A stretch of DNA of 6,051 bases. Source: Rhodospirillaceae bacterium UBA6608 (GTDB taxonomy: Bacteria > Pseudomonadota > Alphaproteobacteria > Rhodospirillales_A > Casp-alpha2). The stretch lies in NCBI GenBank assembly GCA_002433335.1, contig DJHY01000209.1:695-6745 (forward strand), written 5' to 3'. The translations under genes and the position numbers were made by a program. The notes beneath the pieces are model-generated. The model saw nothing but the letters and a program-made list of their open reading frames with translations. It was not told the origin of the DNA and made no database searches. Positions 1 to 6,051 of the stretch are shown here, piece by piece. Each line of letters opens with the position of its first letter. The first letter of the stretch is position 1.

Positions 1-365
1 CCGATGCCTTCACCCTGTTCGAACGGCTGGAAGCCAAGCTGGAACAATATCCGACGCAACTGACCCGCGCCTGCGTCGAGCTGGCCAAGGATTGGCGGAC
101 CGACCGCTACCTGCGGCGGCTCGAAGCCATGATGGCCGTGGCCGACAAAGAGGTCTCCCTCGTCCTGACCGGAACCGGCGACGTGCTGGAGCCCGAAGAC
201 GGGGTGATCGGCATCGGGTCCGGCGGCAATTACGCCCTGGCCGCCGCCCGCGCCCTGATCGACCGCGACGACATGGACGCCCGCGCCATCGCCGAAAAGG
301 CCATGAGCATCGCCGCCGGGATCTGCGTCTACACCAACGCCAATCTGACCATCGAGGCCCTATGA
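1..365 (+). CDS. hslV: HslV (ClpQ) peptidase subunit of the HslUV protease, 5'-truncated
   Basis: This is the C-terminal 120 residues of HslV, the proteasome-beta-like peptidase whose double hexameric ring is capped by HslU to degrade unfolded cytoplasmic proteins. The reading frame is open from base 3 and ends at TGA 363-365. Recognisable family segments are [20 protein letters not shown], followed by [10 protein letters not shown], and the terminal [16 protein letters not shown], which parallels the end of known HslV proteins. The family is usually about 175-185 residues, so roughly 60 N-terminal residues, including the catalytic N-terminal threonine, lie before the window. The stop overlaps the hslU start as ATGA, the usual hslVU coupling. 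An ATG at 129 is internal and is not the gene start. Identification is firm; the promoter and active site cannot be judged here. Confidence 0.95.
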   Translation, partial: DAFTLFERLEAKLEQYPTQLTRACVELAKDWRTDRYLRRLEAMMAVADKEVSLVLTGTGDVLEPEDGVIGIGSGGNYALAAARALIDRDDMDARAIAEKAMSIAAGICVYTNANLTIEAL

Positions 366-1738
366 CCGAGTCCGCCGAAAAGGCTGCCCCGCAAACCGCC
401 CCCAAGTCCGCCGAAGACAGCGCGGGCACGACCAGCTTCACCCCGCGCGAGATCGTCTCGGAACTGGACCGCAACATCATCGGCCAGCACGACGCCAAGC
501 GCGCCGTGGCCATCGCCCTGCGCAACCGCTGGCGGCGGCAGCAGCTTCCCGACAATCTGCGCGAGGAAGTCCTGCCCAAGAACATCCTGATGATCGGGCC
601 GACCGGCGTCGGCAAGACCGAGATCGCCCGCCGCCTGGCCAAGCTCGCCCAGGCCCCGTTCATTAAGGTCGAGGCGACCAAATTCACCGAGGTCGGCTAC
701 GTCGGCCGCGACGTCGAACAGATCGTCCGCGACCTGGTCGAAACCGCCATCCACATGACCCGCGAACGCCTGCGCAAGCAAGTCACGGCCAAGGCCGAAC
801 TGCGCGCCGAGGAACGGGTGCTTGACGCCCTGGTCGGCGAGAACGCCAGCAAGGAAACGCGCGAAACCTTCCGCCGCAAGCTGCGCAACAACGAGCTCAA
901 CGACCGCGAGATCGAAGTCAACGTCGCCGAGACGCCGAGCATGGGCATGCCGACCTTCGACATTCCCGGCATGCCGGGGGCGCAGATGGGCATGCTCAAT
1001 CTGAACGACATGCTGGGCAAGGCGTTCGGCCAACAGCAAAAGGCCAAGCGCATGACGGTCGAGGAAAGCTACGCCGTGCTTCTGGCCGAGGAAGGCGACA
1101 AGCTGCTCGACGACGACCGCGTGGTCAAAGACGCGATCCATGCCGTGGAAAACAACGGCATCGTGTTCCTGGACGAGATCGACAAAATCTCCGCCCGCTC
1201 CGAAGCCAAGGGCGGCGACGTCAGCCGCGAAGGCGTGCAGCGCGATCTGTTGCCGCTGATCGAGGGCACGACCGTCGCCACCAAGCACGGCCCGGTCAAC
1301 ACCGACCATATCCTGTTCATCGCCTCGGGCGCGTTCCACGTCGCCAAGCCGTCGGACATGCTGCCCGAACTCCAGGGCCGCCTGCCGATCCGCGTCAACC
1401 TGAACGCCCTGACCAAGGACGATTTCAAACGCATCCTGTCGGAAACCGAGGCCTCGCTGCTGAAGCAATACGCGGCCCTGATGAAAACGGAAGAGGTCGA
1501 GCTGATCTTCACCGACGACGCCGTCGACGCCATCGCCGACCTGGCGGTCGAAATCAACGAAGGGGTCGAGAACATCGGCGCCCGCCGCCTGCACACGGTG
1601 CTGGAAAAGCTGGTCGAGGAAATCAGCTACTCCGCCTCCGAACGCTCCGGCGAAACCATCACCATCGACGCCGCCTATGTGAACGACCAGGTCGCCCCGC
1701 TGGCGAAAAATGCGGACCTATCTAAATTTATCCTCTGA
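362..1738 (+). CDS. hslU: HslU (ClpY) AAA+ ATPase/unfoldase subunit of the HslUV protease
   Basis: HslU is the hexameric AAA+ unfoldase that recognises, unfolds and feeds substrates into HslV. The 458-residue product has the whole family architecture: the opening [16 protein letters not shown] (27-42), Walker A GPTGVGKT (79-86), the pore-loop GYVGRD (112-117), the variable I domain (about 120-240), Walker B VFLDEIDK (268-275), [10 protein letters not shown] with the arginine-finger region (336-345), the sensor-2 segment [10 protein letters not shown] (406-415), and the C-terminal tail DLSKFIL that inserts into HslV. The start at 362 is chosen because it overlaps the hslV stop (ATGA) and has GAGG four bases upstream; longer in-frame extensions would lie inside hslV. 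It is about 15 residues longer than E. coli HslU (443), owing to an Ala/Thr/Ser-rich N-terminal extension of about 22 residues. The last codons before the stop (CTA TCT AAA TTT) are unlike the G/C-ending codons elsewhere in the gene. Confidence 0.97.
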   Translation: MTESAEKAAPQTAPKSAEDSAGTTSFTPREIVSELDRNIIGQHDAKRAVAIALRNRWRRQQLPDNLREEVLPKNILMIGPTGVGKTEIARRLAKLAQAPFIKVEATKFTEVGYVGRDVEQIVRDLVETAIHMTRERLRKQVTAKAELRAEERVLDALVGENASKETRETFRRKLRNNELNDREIEVNVAETPSMGMPTFDIPGMPGAQMGMLNLNDMLGKAFGQQQKAKRMTVEESYAVLLAEEGDKLLDDDRVVKDAIHAVENNGIVFLDEIDKISARSEAKGGDVSREGVQRDLLPLIEGTTVATKHGPVNTDHILFIASGAFHVAKPSDMLPELQGRLPIRVNLNALTKDDFKRILSETEASLLKQYAALMKTEEVELIFTDDAVDAIADLAVEINEGVENIGARRLHTVLEKLVEEISYSASERSGETITIDAAYVNDQVAPLAKNADLSKFIL

Positions 1739-1751
1739 CTCAAGACGCGAT

Positions 1752-1791
1752 GGGCTGGCGCGGTTGGCATCGCGCCGTGCCCACGGATTTT
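1752..1791 (+). terminator. Possible intrinsic terminator after hslU
   Basis: Fourteen bases after the hslU stop, 1752-1762 can pair with 1771-1782. GGGC pairs with GCCC, TG pairs with TG through two wobble-type or adjacent pairs around one bulged T at 1778, and GGCGCG pairs with CGCGCC around the loop GTTGGCAT. A short run TTTT (1788-1791) follows after a five-base ACGGA gap. The stem is strong, but the T run is short and displaced, so termination efficiency is uncertain. No T run follows the hairpin on the minus strand, so it does not look like a terminator for the converging XRE gene. Confidence 0.45.
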
Positions 1792-1808
1792 GCAGAACAG
1801 CCACCGGC

Positions 1809-2195
1809 CTAATGCGTCGGCCCGCCCCGGGTTCTTGAGGCGCGGCGGCCGCGGATTTCGGCGATGATCCAGTCGACCGTGTCTTCGTCCAGTTCGTGGA
1901 TCAGTTCGGCCAGCAGGTTGGCCAGTTCCGTGGCCTTGGGGTTGAGGCCCGCCGTGTCGACGGTGACGCGGGGATGGGACAGCCCGGCCAGGCGTTTTAA
2001 TTCGTCCGTTTCTTCCGTGCCCAGGTTGAAGTAACCCGCGATCTGCTGCACCAGGCCGGGGCCGGGGCGGCCGCGATAGCCGTGTTCCAGGGCCGAGAAA
2101 TAGGCCGAGGACACGCCCATTTCCTGTGCGAATTGCTTGAGCGTGATCTTGTTGACCTTGCGCAGCCGCCGCAGGGCCTGTCCGAAGGGCGTCAT
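1809..2195 (-). CDS. Small XRE-family helix-turn-helix DNA-binding protein
   Basis: A 128-residue cytoplasmic protein with an N-terminal XRE/Cro-type helix-turn-helix at about residues 5-60. The pattern LKQFAQEMGVSSAYFSALEHG (residues 19-39) contains the two DNA-contacting helices, followed by an Arg/Gly/Pro turn and a further helix. The C-terminal part (about 85-115) is an acidic, leucine-rich helix (LANLLAELIHELDEDTVDWI, 91-110) that could mediate dimerisation; this is inference. The start at 2195 overlaps the smr stop as ATGA, with GGGGGA about seven bases upstream. The reading frame stays open further upstream, but that region overlaps smr in another frame and is a shadow. It is the last gene of the lutABC-smr-xre cluster and ends 70 bases from the converging hslU. 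It could regulate the lut genes, itself or something unlinked; the sequence does not decide. The fold assignment is solid, the target unknown. Confidence 0.85.
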   Translation of the reverse strand: MTPFGQALRRLRKVNKITLKQFAQEMGVSSAYFSALEHGYRGRPGPGLVQQIAGYFNLGTEETDELKRLAGLSHPRVTVDTAGLNPKATELANLLAELIHELDEDTVDWIIAEIRGRRASRTRGGPTH

Positions 2196-2797
2196 TGATC
2201 GGTCCCCCGATTGCGTTTGAGCAGGATGTAAAGCGCCCCTTCGCCGCCGTGATGGCGGGCGGCATGGTCGAAGGCATGGATCAGCCCCTTGATCGGCGGG
2301 GCGTTGAGCCAGCCGGGAACGGCCCGGCGCAACACCCCGACCTCGCCCGTTTCGCGCAGGCCCTTGCCGGTGATCACCAGAACGCAGCGCAGCCCCCGGC
2401 CATAGGCGCGGGTGATGAAGCCGATCAGTTCGCGATGAGCCTCGGTCTGAGTCATGCCGTGCAGGTCGAGGCGCGCCTCGACCGGGACCTTGCCCCGGCG
2501 CATGTTGGTCTGGGTCCGGCGGTCCAGCCCGGGCGCGGCGCCATGGCTGAGATCGCGCGCGGGCGTGCGCGGCGGGGTCGTCGCGGCATCGGGCAGGGGC
2601 GTGGGCAGCACGCGGGGGCGGGCGGGCGTTTTCTTCGCGGCCTTGGCCGGGGGGGTGTCTTCGGGGACCGGATGATCGATGCGATCGGGCCGGTTGGTCA
2701 GGGGGGTGACGTCGCGCATGACACGCGCCCAAAGGGCGTCGCCGTCTTCCCCGCCGGACCGCGCCCCGGCGGGGGCCTTAGGTCGCCGGTCCGCCAT
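2192..2797 (-). CDS. smr: Smr-domain protein (small MutS-related domain)
   Basis: A 201-residue protein with a C-terminal Smr domain, a fold found in MutS2 and in stand-alone proteins and linked in some members to nucleic-acid nicking or endonuclease activity; the role of the alphaproteobacterial stand-alone form is not settled. Seen here: the LDLHGMT motif (DLHG at 111-114), helix AHRELIGFITRAYGRG, the VITGKG loop (TGKG 143-146), GVLRRAVPGWL (154-164) and the terminal HGGEGALYILLKR (183-195). Residues about 40-100 are rich in Pro, Ala, Lys and Arg and are probably a disordered linker. I chose ATG 2797 (start MADRRPKAP), which overlaps lutC by 20 bases; an ATG at 2821 adds eight residues but has no ribosome binding site. 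The stop overlaps the XRE start (ATGA). Such genes often sit beside mltA in alphaproteobacteria, but here lutABC separates them. Confidence 0.9.
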   Translation of the reverse strand: MADRRPKAPAGARSGGEDGDALWARVMRDVTPLTNRPDRIDHPVPEDTPPAKAAKKTPARPRVLPTPLPDAATTPPRTPARDLSHGAAPGLDRRTQTNMRRGKVPVEARLDLHGMTQTEAHRELIGFITRAYGRGLRCVLVITGKGLRETGEVGVLRRAVPGWLNAPPIKGLIHAFDHAARHHGGEGALYILLKRNRGTDQ

Positions 2798-3515
2798 GGC
2801 TTTCGCCGCCGGCGATGTCATCGACGATCACGATATGCAGGGTCTTCGGCCCGTGCACGCCGAGGAACAGGGTCAGTTCGATATCGGCGGTACGCGACGG
2901 GCCGGTGATCCAGTTGACGTTGCGCGGCATGAACCGGCCGTTGCCGTCCGTGCCCGTGCCCTCGGCCCCGGTCCGGGCCGCCCGCAAGCGCGACCAGATG
3001 TCTTCGAAACAGCCGGAAATTTCCGACGCCCGAACGACCGCGATATGCACCGGCGGCAGGAAGTTGACCGTGGTCGGACTTTCCGGCCCGGACAGGAAAA
3101 CCAGGGTGCCCGTTTCGGCGACGCCGCCGAAGGCATGGCTGAGCCCCGCCGTGTCCGACCCTTGGGCGGAGCCTTCGGAAACCTGAATCGCGGTGCGGTT
3201 CCAGGGGGCGGCCTGCAATCGCGGGTCGGGCGTCATGCGCAGGGCGGCGGGCAGGTTCTGCGCCGCCAGATAATCGGCAACCGCGCCCGGCACATCGTCG
3301 ATGGCAGCGACGCGGGCCACGGTGGCCTGCACGCGTTCGGCCTCGGCCTGGAACCGGTCGGTGGCGGCGGGGCCGCTGTCTTGGCCGCGAACCGGAATGA
3401 CGTGCCGCGCCTTGGCCGCCAAGCGGTCGGCCACCGCGCGGCGGCGGGCGGCATCGTCCGCGCCGCCGGACAGCGCAGCCTTCAGGTCGCCCATGATTTG
3501 CGCGCGGCCGCTCAT
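2778..3515 (-). CDS. lutC: LutC (YkgG-type), LUD-domain subunit of the L-lactate oxidation complex
   Basis: A 245-residue LUD-domain protein, the smallest member of the LutABC complex, which in Bacillus subtilis is needed to grow on L-lactate by oxidising it to pyruvate. LutC itself carries no iron-sulfur motif. Family segments are visible: HAFGGVAETGTLVFLSGPE (127-145), NFLPPVHIAVVRASEI (151-166), and the C-terminal GPSRTADIE (205-213) followed by LGVHGPKTLHIVIVDD (218-233). Its length matches the family (about 220-245). The start at 3515 overlaps the lutB stop as ATGA with only a weak G-rich ribosome binding site, suggesting translational coupling; a second Met at residue 8 is a less likely start. 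The stop is TAA at 2778-2780, and the 3' end overlaps smr by 20 bases. The N-terminal 60 residues are Ala/Arg-rich and helical-looking. Assignment is firm from family motifs and from the lutA-lutB-lutC order. Confidence 0.93.
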   Translation of the reverse strand: MSGRAQIMGDLKAALSGGADDAARRRAVADRLAAKARHVIPVRGQDSGPAATDRFQAEAERVQATVARVAAIDDVPGAVADYLAAQNLPAALRMTPDPRLQAAPWNRTAIQVSEGSAQGSDTAGLSHAFGGVAETGTLVFLSGPESPTTVNFLPPVHIAVVRASEISGCFEDIWSRLRAARTGAEGTGTDGNGRFMPRNVNWITGPSRTADIELTLFLGVHGPKTLHIVIVDDIAGGESHGGPAT

Positions 3516-4954
3516 GATTTGCCGCCCCGAACCACGGCCCCGACAGGTCCCTTGTGATATTGCGAAATAAAGCTGTCGCCCTGGGGGGCGGGCAGGTCGC
3601 GCGGACCGGTCCATCCGCCCGCCAGGGGCATGCGCCGGAACCGCCCCTTGCGCCGACCCAAGATCGCCAGCGCCGTCATCATCGGGCCGGTCACGGCGCG
3701 GTACAATCGGGGCCGCTTGGCCAGCCAAGCCCAAAGACCAAGGCCCCAGCGCGCCGCCGTCGAATTGCCCTTGCGCTGGAATTGCCGTTCGCGCCAAGCC
3801 CGCAGCATACGGGGCAGGGGAATGCGCATCGGGCAGACCGTCTCGCACTTTCCGCACAGGGTCGAGGCATTGGGCAGGTCGCCCGCTTCGTGAATCCCGA
3901 TCAGGCCGGGAATCAGCACCGCGCCCATCGGCCCCGAATAAACCCAGCCATAGGCATGGCCGCCGATCGATTGATAGACCGGGCAATGGTTGAGACAGGA
4001 GCCGCAACGGATACAGCGGAGCATTTCCTGAAACTCGGTGCCGACCAGGTCTGTGCGCCCGTTGTCCAACAGGACGACGTGGTATTCCTCGGGCCCCTCC
4101 AAATCGTCTGGGCGTTTCGGCCCGGTGCAGAAGGTGGTGTAGACGGTGATGTCCTGCCCCGTGCCGGACCGGGCCAGCACGCGCAGCACCGTCGCCGTGT
4201 CCTCCAGGGTGGGGATGACCTTTTCCAGACTGGCGATCACGATATGGATGCGCGGCAGGGAATAAGTCAGGTCCGCGTTGCCTTCGTTGGTGACCAAAAC
4301 GTTGGTCCCCGTTTCGGCGATCAGGAAATTGGCCCCGGTCAGGCCTACGTCGGCGGTCAGGAATTTTTCGCGCAGCTCGACCCGCGCTTCTTCCAACAAG
4401 GAGCGGGGGTCTTCCAGATCGCGGGCCGGGTCCAATTCGCGATGGGCCTCGCGGAAGGTTTCCTCGACCTGGCCTTTGTTCAGATGCACCGCCGGGGCGA
4501 TGATGTGCGACGGCGGCTCCTTGCGCAGCTGGATGATGTATTCGCCCAAATCGGTTTCGACCGGGGCAACGCCGTTTTCTTCCAGAAAATCGTTGATGGC
4601 GATTTCCTCGCCGATCATCGATTTCGATTTGGTCACCGTGCGGGCATTCACGCTGCGGCAGATTTCCAGGATCTTTTCGCGCGCGTCCTGGGCCGTGCGG
4701 CACCAATGGACATGACCGCCCGCTTCGGTCACGCGGGCTTCGTATTGTTCCAGATACAAATCCAGATGGGCCAGAGTGTGATCCTTGATCGCCTTGGCCG
4801 CGTCGCGCAGGGCATCGAATTCCGGCAGGCGTTCGACCGCTTCGGCCCGGCGCAGGGGAAAGCCCTGTCCCAGGCGGGTCAGGGCTTCGGCCAATTGGCC
4901 GTCGGCCATGGCCTCGCGGGCGTTGGTTTTGAAGCGACGGGTTTGAGCTTCCAT
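3512..4954 (-). CDS. lutB: LutB, iron-sulfur/LUD-domain subunit of the L-lactate oxidation complex
   Basis: A 480-residue cytoplasmic protein, close to the usual LutB length. The N-terminal two thirds is a LUD domain: GGHVHWCRTAQDAREKI (79-95), TVTKSKSMIGEEIAIND (106-122), ETDLGEYIIQL (133-143), PPSHIIAPAVH (147-157), GLTGANFLIAETGTNVLVTN (204-223) and LPRIHIVI (233-240). Next comes a ferredoxin-like region with CIRCGSCLNHCP (Cys 314, 317, 320, 324) and LCGKCETVCP (Cys 367, 370, 374), which would hold iron-sulfur clusters. The C-terminal tail (about 400-470) is basic and Trp-rich, as in other LutB proteins. With LutA and LutC it oxidises L-lactate to pyruvate. ATG 4954 is preferred: it shares one base with the lutA stop (TGATG) and lies eight bases after AGGAG. 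A GTG one codon earlier (4957) is also possible. The stop overlaps lutC (ATGA). Confidence 0.95.
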   Translation of the reverse strand: MEAQTRRFKTNAREAMADGQLAEALTRLGQGFPLRRAEAVERLPEFDALRDAAKAIKDHTLAHLDLYLEQYEARVTEAGGHVHWCRTAQDAREKILEICRSVNARTVTKSKSMIGEEIAINDFLEENGVAPVETDLGEYIIQLRKEPPSHIIAPAVHLNKGQVEETFREAHRELDPARDLEDPRSLLEEARVELREKFLTADVGLTGANFLIAETGTNVLVTNEGNADLTYSLPRIHIVIASLEKVIPTLEDTATVLRVLARSGTGQDITVYTTFCTGPKRPDDLEGPEEYHVVLLDNGRTDLVGTEFQEMLRCIRCGSCLNHCPVYQSIGGHAYGWVYSGPMGAVLIPGLIGIHEAGDLPNASTLCGKCETVCPMRIPLPRMLRAWRERQFQRKGNSTAARWGLGLWAWLAKRPRLYRAVTGPMMTALAILGRRKGRFRRMPLAGGWTGPRDLPAPQGDSFISQYHKGPVGAVVRGGKS

Positions 4955-5757
4955 CACGCCGTCTCCTCTTCACCTTCACCGATGGCGGGGGTGTCGGTCA
5001 TCCCGGCCAGAACCTCGGCGACGTGGCGGGCCTGAACATTGGCGCCCCGGCGCTTGAGCCGCCCGGCCATGTTCATCAAACAACCCAGATCACCGGCCAG
5101 GACCATATCGGCCCCGGTCTTTTCGATGTCGTCCGATTTGGTGTCGACCATCTTTTCGGAAATGTCCGGGTATTTGACGCAAAACAGCCCGCCGAAGCCG
5201 CAGCAGGTTTCGGGGATCTCGCCCTCGACCAGGGTCAGGCCGCCGACCTTGGCCAGCAGATCGCGGGGCTGCTGTTTGACGCCCAGTTCGCGCAGACCCG
5301 AACAGCTGTCGTGATAGGTGACCATCGCGTTCAGGTCCGGCGGCGAGAGGTCAGCCTTCATCACGTCGACCAGGAACGACATCAGCTCATGCGTCTTGGC
5401 GGCCAGGGCTTCGGCCCGCGCCCGCCAGGCCGCGTCGTTTTCGAACAGGCGCGGATAGTGGTGAGCGATCATCCCGGCGCAACTGCCCGAGGGCGCGACG
5501 ACATAATCGAAGCCTTCGAATTCCTGGATCACGTTGCGGGCGATGTCGCGGGCATCGGCGGAATCACCGGAATTATAAGCCGGTTGGCCGCAGCAGGTCT
5601 GGGCCATCGGCACGGACACGTCGCAGCCCGCCGCCTCCAACAATTGGACGGTGGCGAAGCCGACGCTGGGCCGCATCAAATCGACCAGACAGGTGGCGAA
5701 CAGGCCGACGCACGGTTTTTCCGCAGGTCCGGCAGGGGGGGGCGTTTCCTCGGTCAT
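4954..5757 (-). CDS. lutA: LutA, CCG-domain iron-sulfur subunit of the L-lactate oxidation complex
   Basis: A 267-residue protein with two cysteine-rich CCG domains of the kind shared by LutA, GlcF, GlpC and HdrB. The first has C23 in FATCLVDLMRP, the CCG at 55-57 (QTCCGQPAYNSG) and SCAGM at 92-96. The second has HDSCSGLRELG (149-159), the CCG at 185-187 (ETCCGFGGLFCVKYP) and GCLMNM (225-230). The PAYNSG and FGGLFCVKYP contexts are typical of LutA rather than of glycolate or glycerol-phosphate dehydrogenase subunits. With LutB and LutC it forms the cytoplasmic complex that oxidises L-lactate to pyruvate. It is about 30 residues longer than B. subtilis LutA, from a proline-rich N-terminus and an acidic C-terminal tail. 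I chose ATG 5757. A TTG three codons upstream is the only alternative, because an in-frame TAA lies at 5812-5814. Neither start has a Shine-Dalgarno sequence; six Cs precede the ATG. Confidence 0.95.
   Translation of the reverse strand: MTEETPPPAGPAEKPCVGLFATCLVDLMRPSVGFATVQLLEAAGCDVSVPMAQTCCGQPAYNSGDSADARDIARNVIQEFEGFDYVVAPSGSCAGMIAHHYPRLFENDAAWRARAEALAAKTHELMSFLVDVMKADLSPPDLNAMVTYHDSCSGLRELGVKQQPRDLLAKVGGLTLVEGEIPETCCGFGGLFCVKYPDISEKMVDTKSDDIEKTGADMVLAGDLGCLMNMAGRLKRRGANVQARHVAEVLAGMTDTPAIGEGEEETA
4962..4967 (-). promoter_or_regulatory. Ribosome binding site of lutB
   Basis: AGGAGA on the minus strand, eight bases before ATG 4954 and five before GTG 4957. It lies within the codons for the acidic LutA tail (Glu-Glu-Glu-Thr). 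It is the clearest Shine-Dalgarno sequence in the lut cluster. Its spacing fits both candidate starts, so it does not decide between them; ATG is preferred as the stronger codon. Confidence 0.7.
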
Positions 5758-5838
5758 GGGGGGCAAGAATGCGGGTTCGCGCCCGGAATGACAAGACGCA
5801 ACGAAAGCCTGTTACCCAGGCCGATTTAATTGAAATCA
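5758..5838 (-). promoter_or_regulatory. Gap upstream of lutA with two inverted repeats and a weak promoter-like pair
   Basis: This 78-base gap (plus the mltA stop codon) is the only place within the window for a lut promoter outside coding sequence. It contains GATTT-AATTG-AAATC (5823-5837, perfect 5-base arms, the only AT-rich patch here) overlapping the mltA stop, and directly next to it GCCTG-TTACC-CAGGC (5807-5821, perfect 5-base arms). On the minus strand TTGTCA (5794-5789) and CATTCT (5771-5766) are 17 bases apart, a good -35 but a poor -10 for the housekeeping sigma factor. Transcription from it would begin almost at the lutA ATG. The repeats could be operator half-sites or chance; no known regulator motif is recognised. 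Neither hairpin is followed by a T run, so an mltA terminator is not supported. Confidence 0.25.
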
Positions 5839-6051
5839 GGGCTGCGACGTGCGCGGCAACAACAGGTAGTAGGTACCGGTTTCGTTCATCATCCCGGCGC
5901 GGGCCTCGGCCTCGGGCCCGAAGCCCCAGAACACATCGCCCCGGATCACGCCCTTGATGGCGGAGCCCGTATCCTGCGCGACCATCATCCGGGTCAGCGG
6001 CTTTTGATTTTTGGGATCCAGCGGGTCGGTGGTCGTCAGCCACAACGGCAT
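5836..6051 (-). CDS. mltA: MltA, membrane-bound lytic murein transglycosylase A, C-terminal fragment
   Basis: These 71 residues are the C-terminal end of MltA, which cleaves the peptidoglycan glycan strand between N-acetylmuramic acid and N-acetylglucosamine, leaving a 1,6-anhydro end, in the periplasm. The fragment is most of the 3D domain, named after its conserved aspartates: MVAQDTGSAIKGVIRGDVFWG (22-43 of the fragment), with Asp 27 matching the expected catalytic aspartate and Asp 39 in GDVFWGFG. It is followed by GTYYLLLPR, a usual end for alphaproteobacterial members. The Met at the window edge is internal; family proteins are about 350-400 residues, so the signal peptide and most of the enzyme lie outside the window. 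It runs in the same direction as lutA, 78 bases downstream. In related genomes mltA is often next to smr. Confidence 0.93.
   Translation of the reverse strand: MPLWLTTTDPLDPKNQKPLTRMMVAQDTGSAIKGVIRGDVFWGFGPEAEARAGMMNETGTYYLLLPRTSQP

Noticed and set aside
329..1594. A 421-codon open frame antisense to hslU
   Set aside because: It mirrors the codon pattern of hslU in a high-GC genome, has no recognisable domain, and is opposite a fully conserved gene.
1739..1808. Possible terminator for the minus-strand cluster
   Set aside because: The hairpin in this gap has no T run on the minus-strand side; only the plus-strand direction is plausible.
1809..2732. A 307-codon frame extending the XRE protein upstream
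   Set aside because: The extension overlaps smr in another frame and has no domain; the ATGA overlap at 2195 gives a natural start.
3833..3856. Second Cys cluster of LutB appears to lack one Cys (CxxCxxxCP instead of CxxCxxCxxxCP)
   Set aside because: From memory of LutB sequences this spacing is the family norm, so it is not a lesion.
4955..4957. GTG as the start of lutB
   Set aside because: It adds only one residue. The adjacent ATG is the stronger codon and has good spacing from AGGAG, but GTG cannot be excluded.
2778..4979. A 733-codon minus-strand frame that appears to fuse a lutB-region sequence to LutC
   Set aside because: Only its last 245 codons read as LutC; the upstream part is lutB in a wrong frame, so it is not a fusion protein.
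3554..5035. A 493-codon open frame antisense to lutB
   Set aside because: Its composition (Gly, Gln, Arg, Ala, Asp, Phe) is typical of an antisense shadow of a GC-rich gene; lutB has full family motifs on the other strand.
5771..5785. CGGG-TTCGCG-CCCG repeat upstream of lutA
   Set aside because: A four-base GC arm is expected by chance in this composition and has no T run or other support.

Overview
The window looks like chromosomal housekeeping DNA from a high-GC alphaproteobacterium. A Rhodospirillales-type genome is my best guess, from the HslV/HslU, Smr and MltA sequence style, the strong G/C third-position preference and the gene neighbourhood. I could not run a database search, so the taxon is inference. 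I see no mobile element, CRISPR array, RNA gene or phage gene.

Left part, plus strand (1-1738): the 3' part of hslV, then a complete hslU. Their stop and start codons overlap as ATGA. Together they encode the two-component ATP-dependent HslUV protease, a proteasome-like peptidase plus an AAA+ unfoldase. A hairpin with a short T run follows in the 70-base gap at 1739-1808.

Right part, minus strand (1809-6051), read from right to left: the 3' end of mltA (lytic transglycosylase), a 78-base gap, then five tightly packed genes: lutA, lutB, lutC, smr and a small XRE-type helix-turn-helix gene. Every junction among these five overlaps (1 or 4, 4, 20 and 4 bases), so they look translationally coupled and probably form one transcript. 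LutA, LutB and LutC are the iron-sulfur/LUD-domain complex that oxidises L-lactate to pyruvate. Smr is a small MutS-related-domain protein, and the XRE protein is a probable DNA-binding regulator.

The only arrangement I find noteworthy is the placement of a lactate-oxidation cassette between mltA and smr-xre-hslUV, which from general knowledge are often neighbours in alphaproteobacteria. This puts smr and the XRE gene at the end of the lut transcript. The 78-base gap upstream of lutA holds two small inverted repeats and a weak promoter-like pair, and lutA has no visible Shine-Dalgarno sequence. The two gaps (1739-1808 and 5758-5835) are the only non-coding stretches; none exceeds 300 bases. 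I found no convincing undescribed system here.
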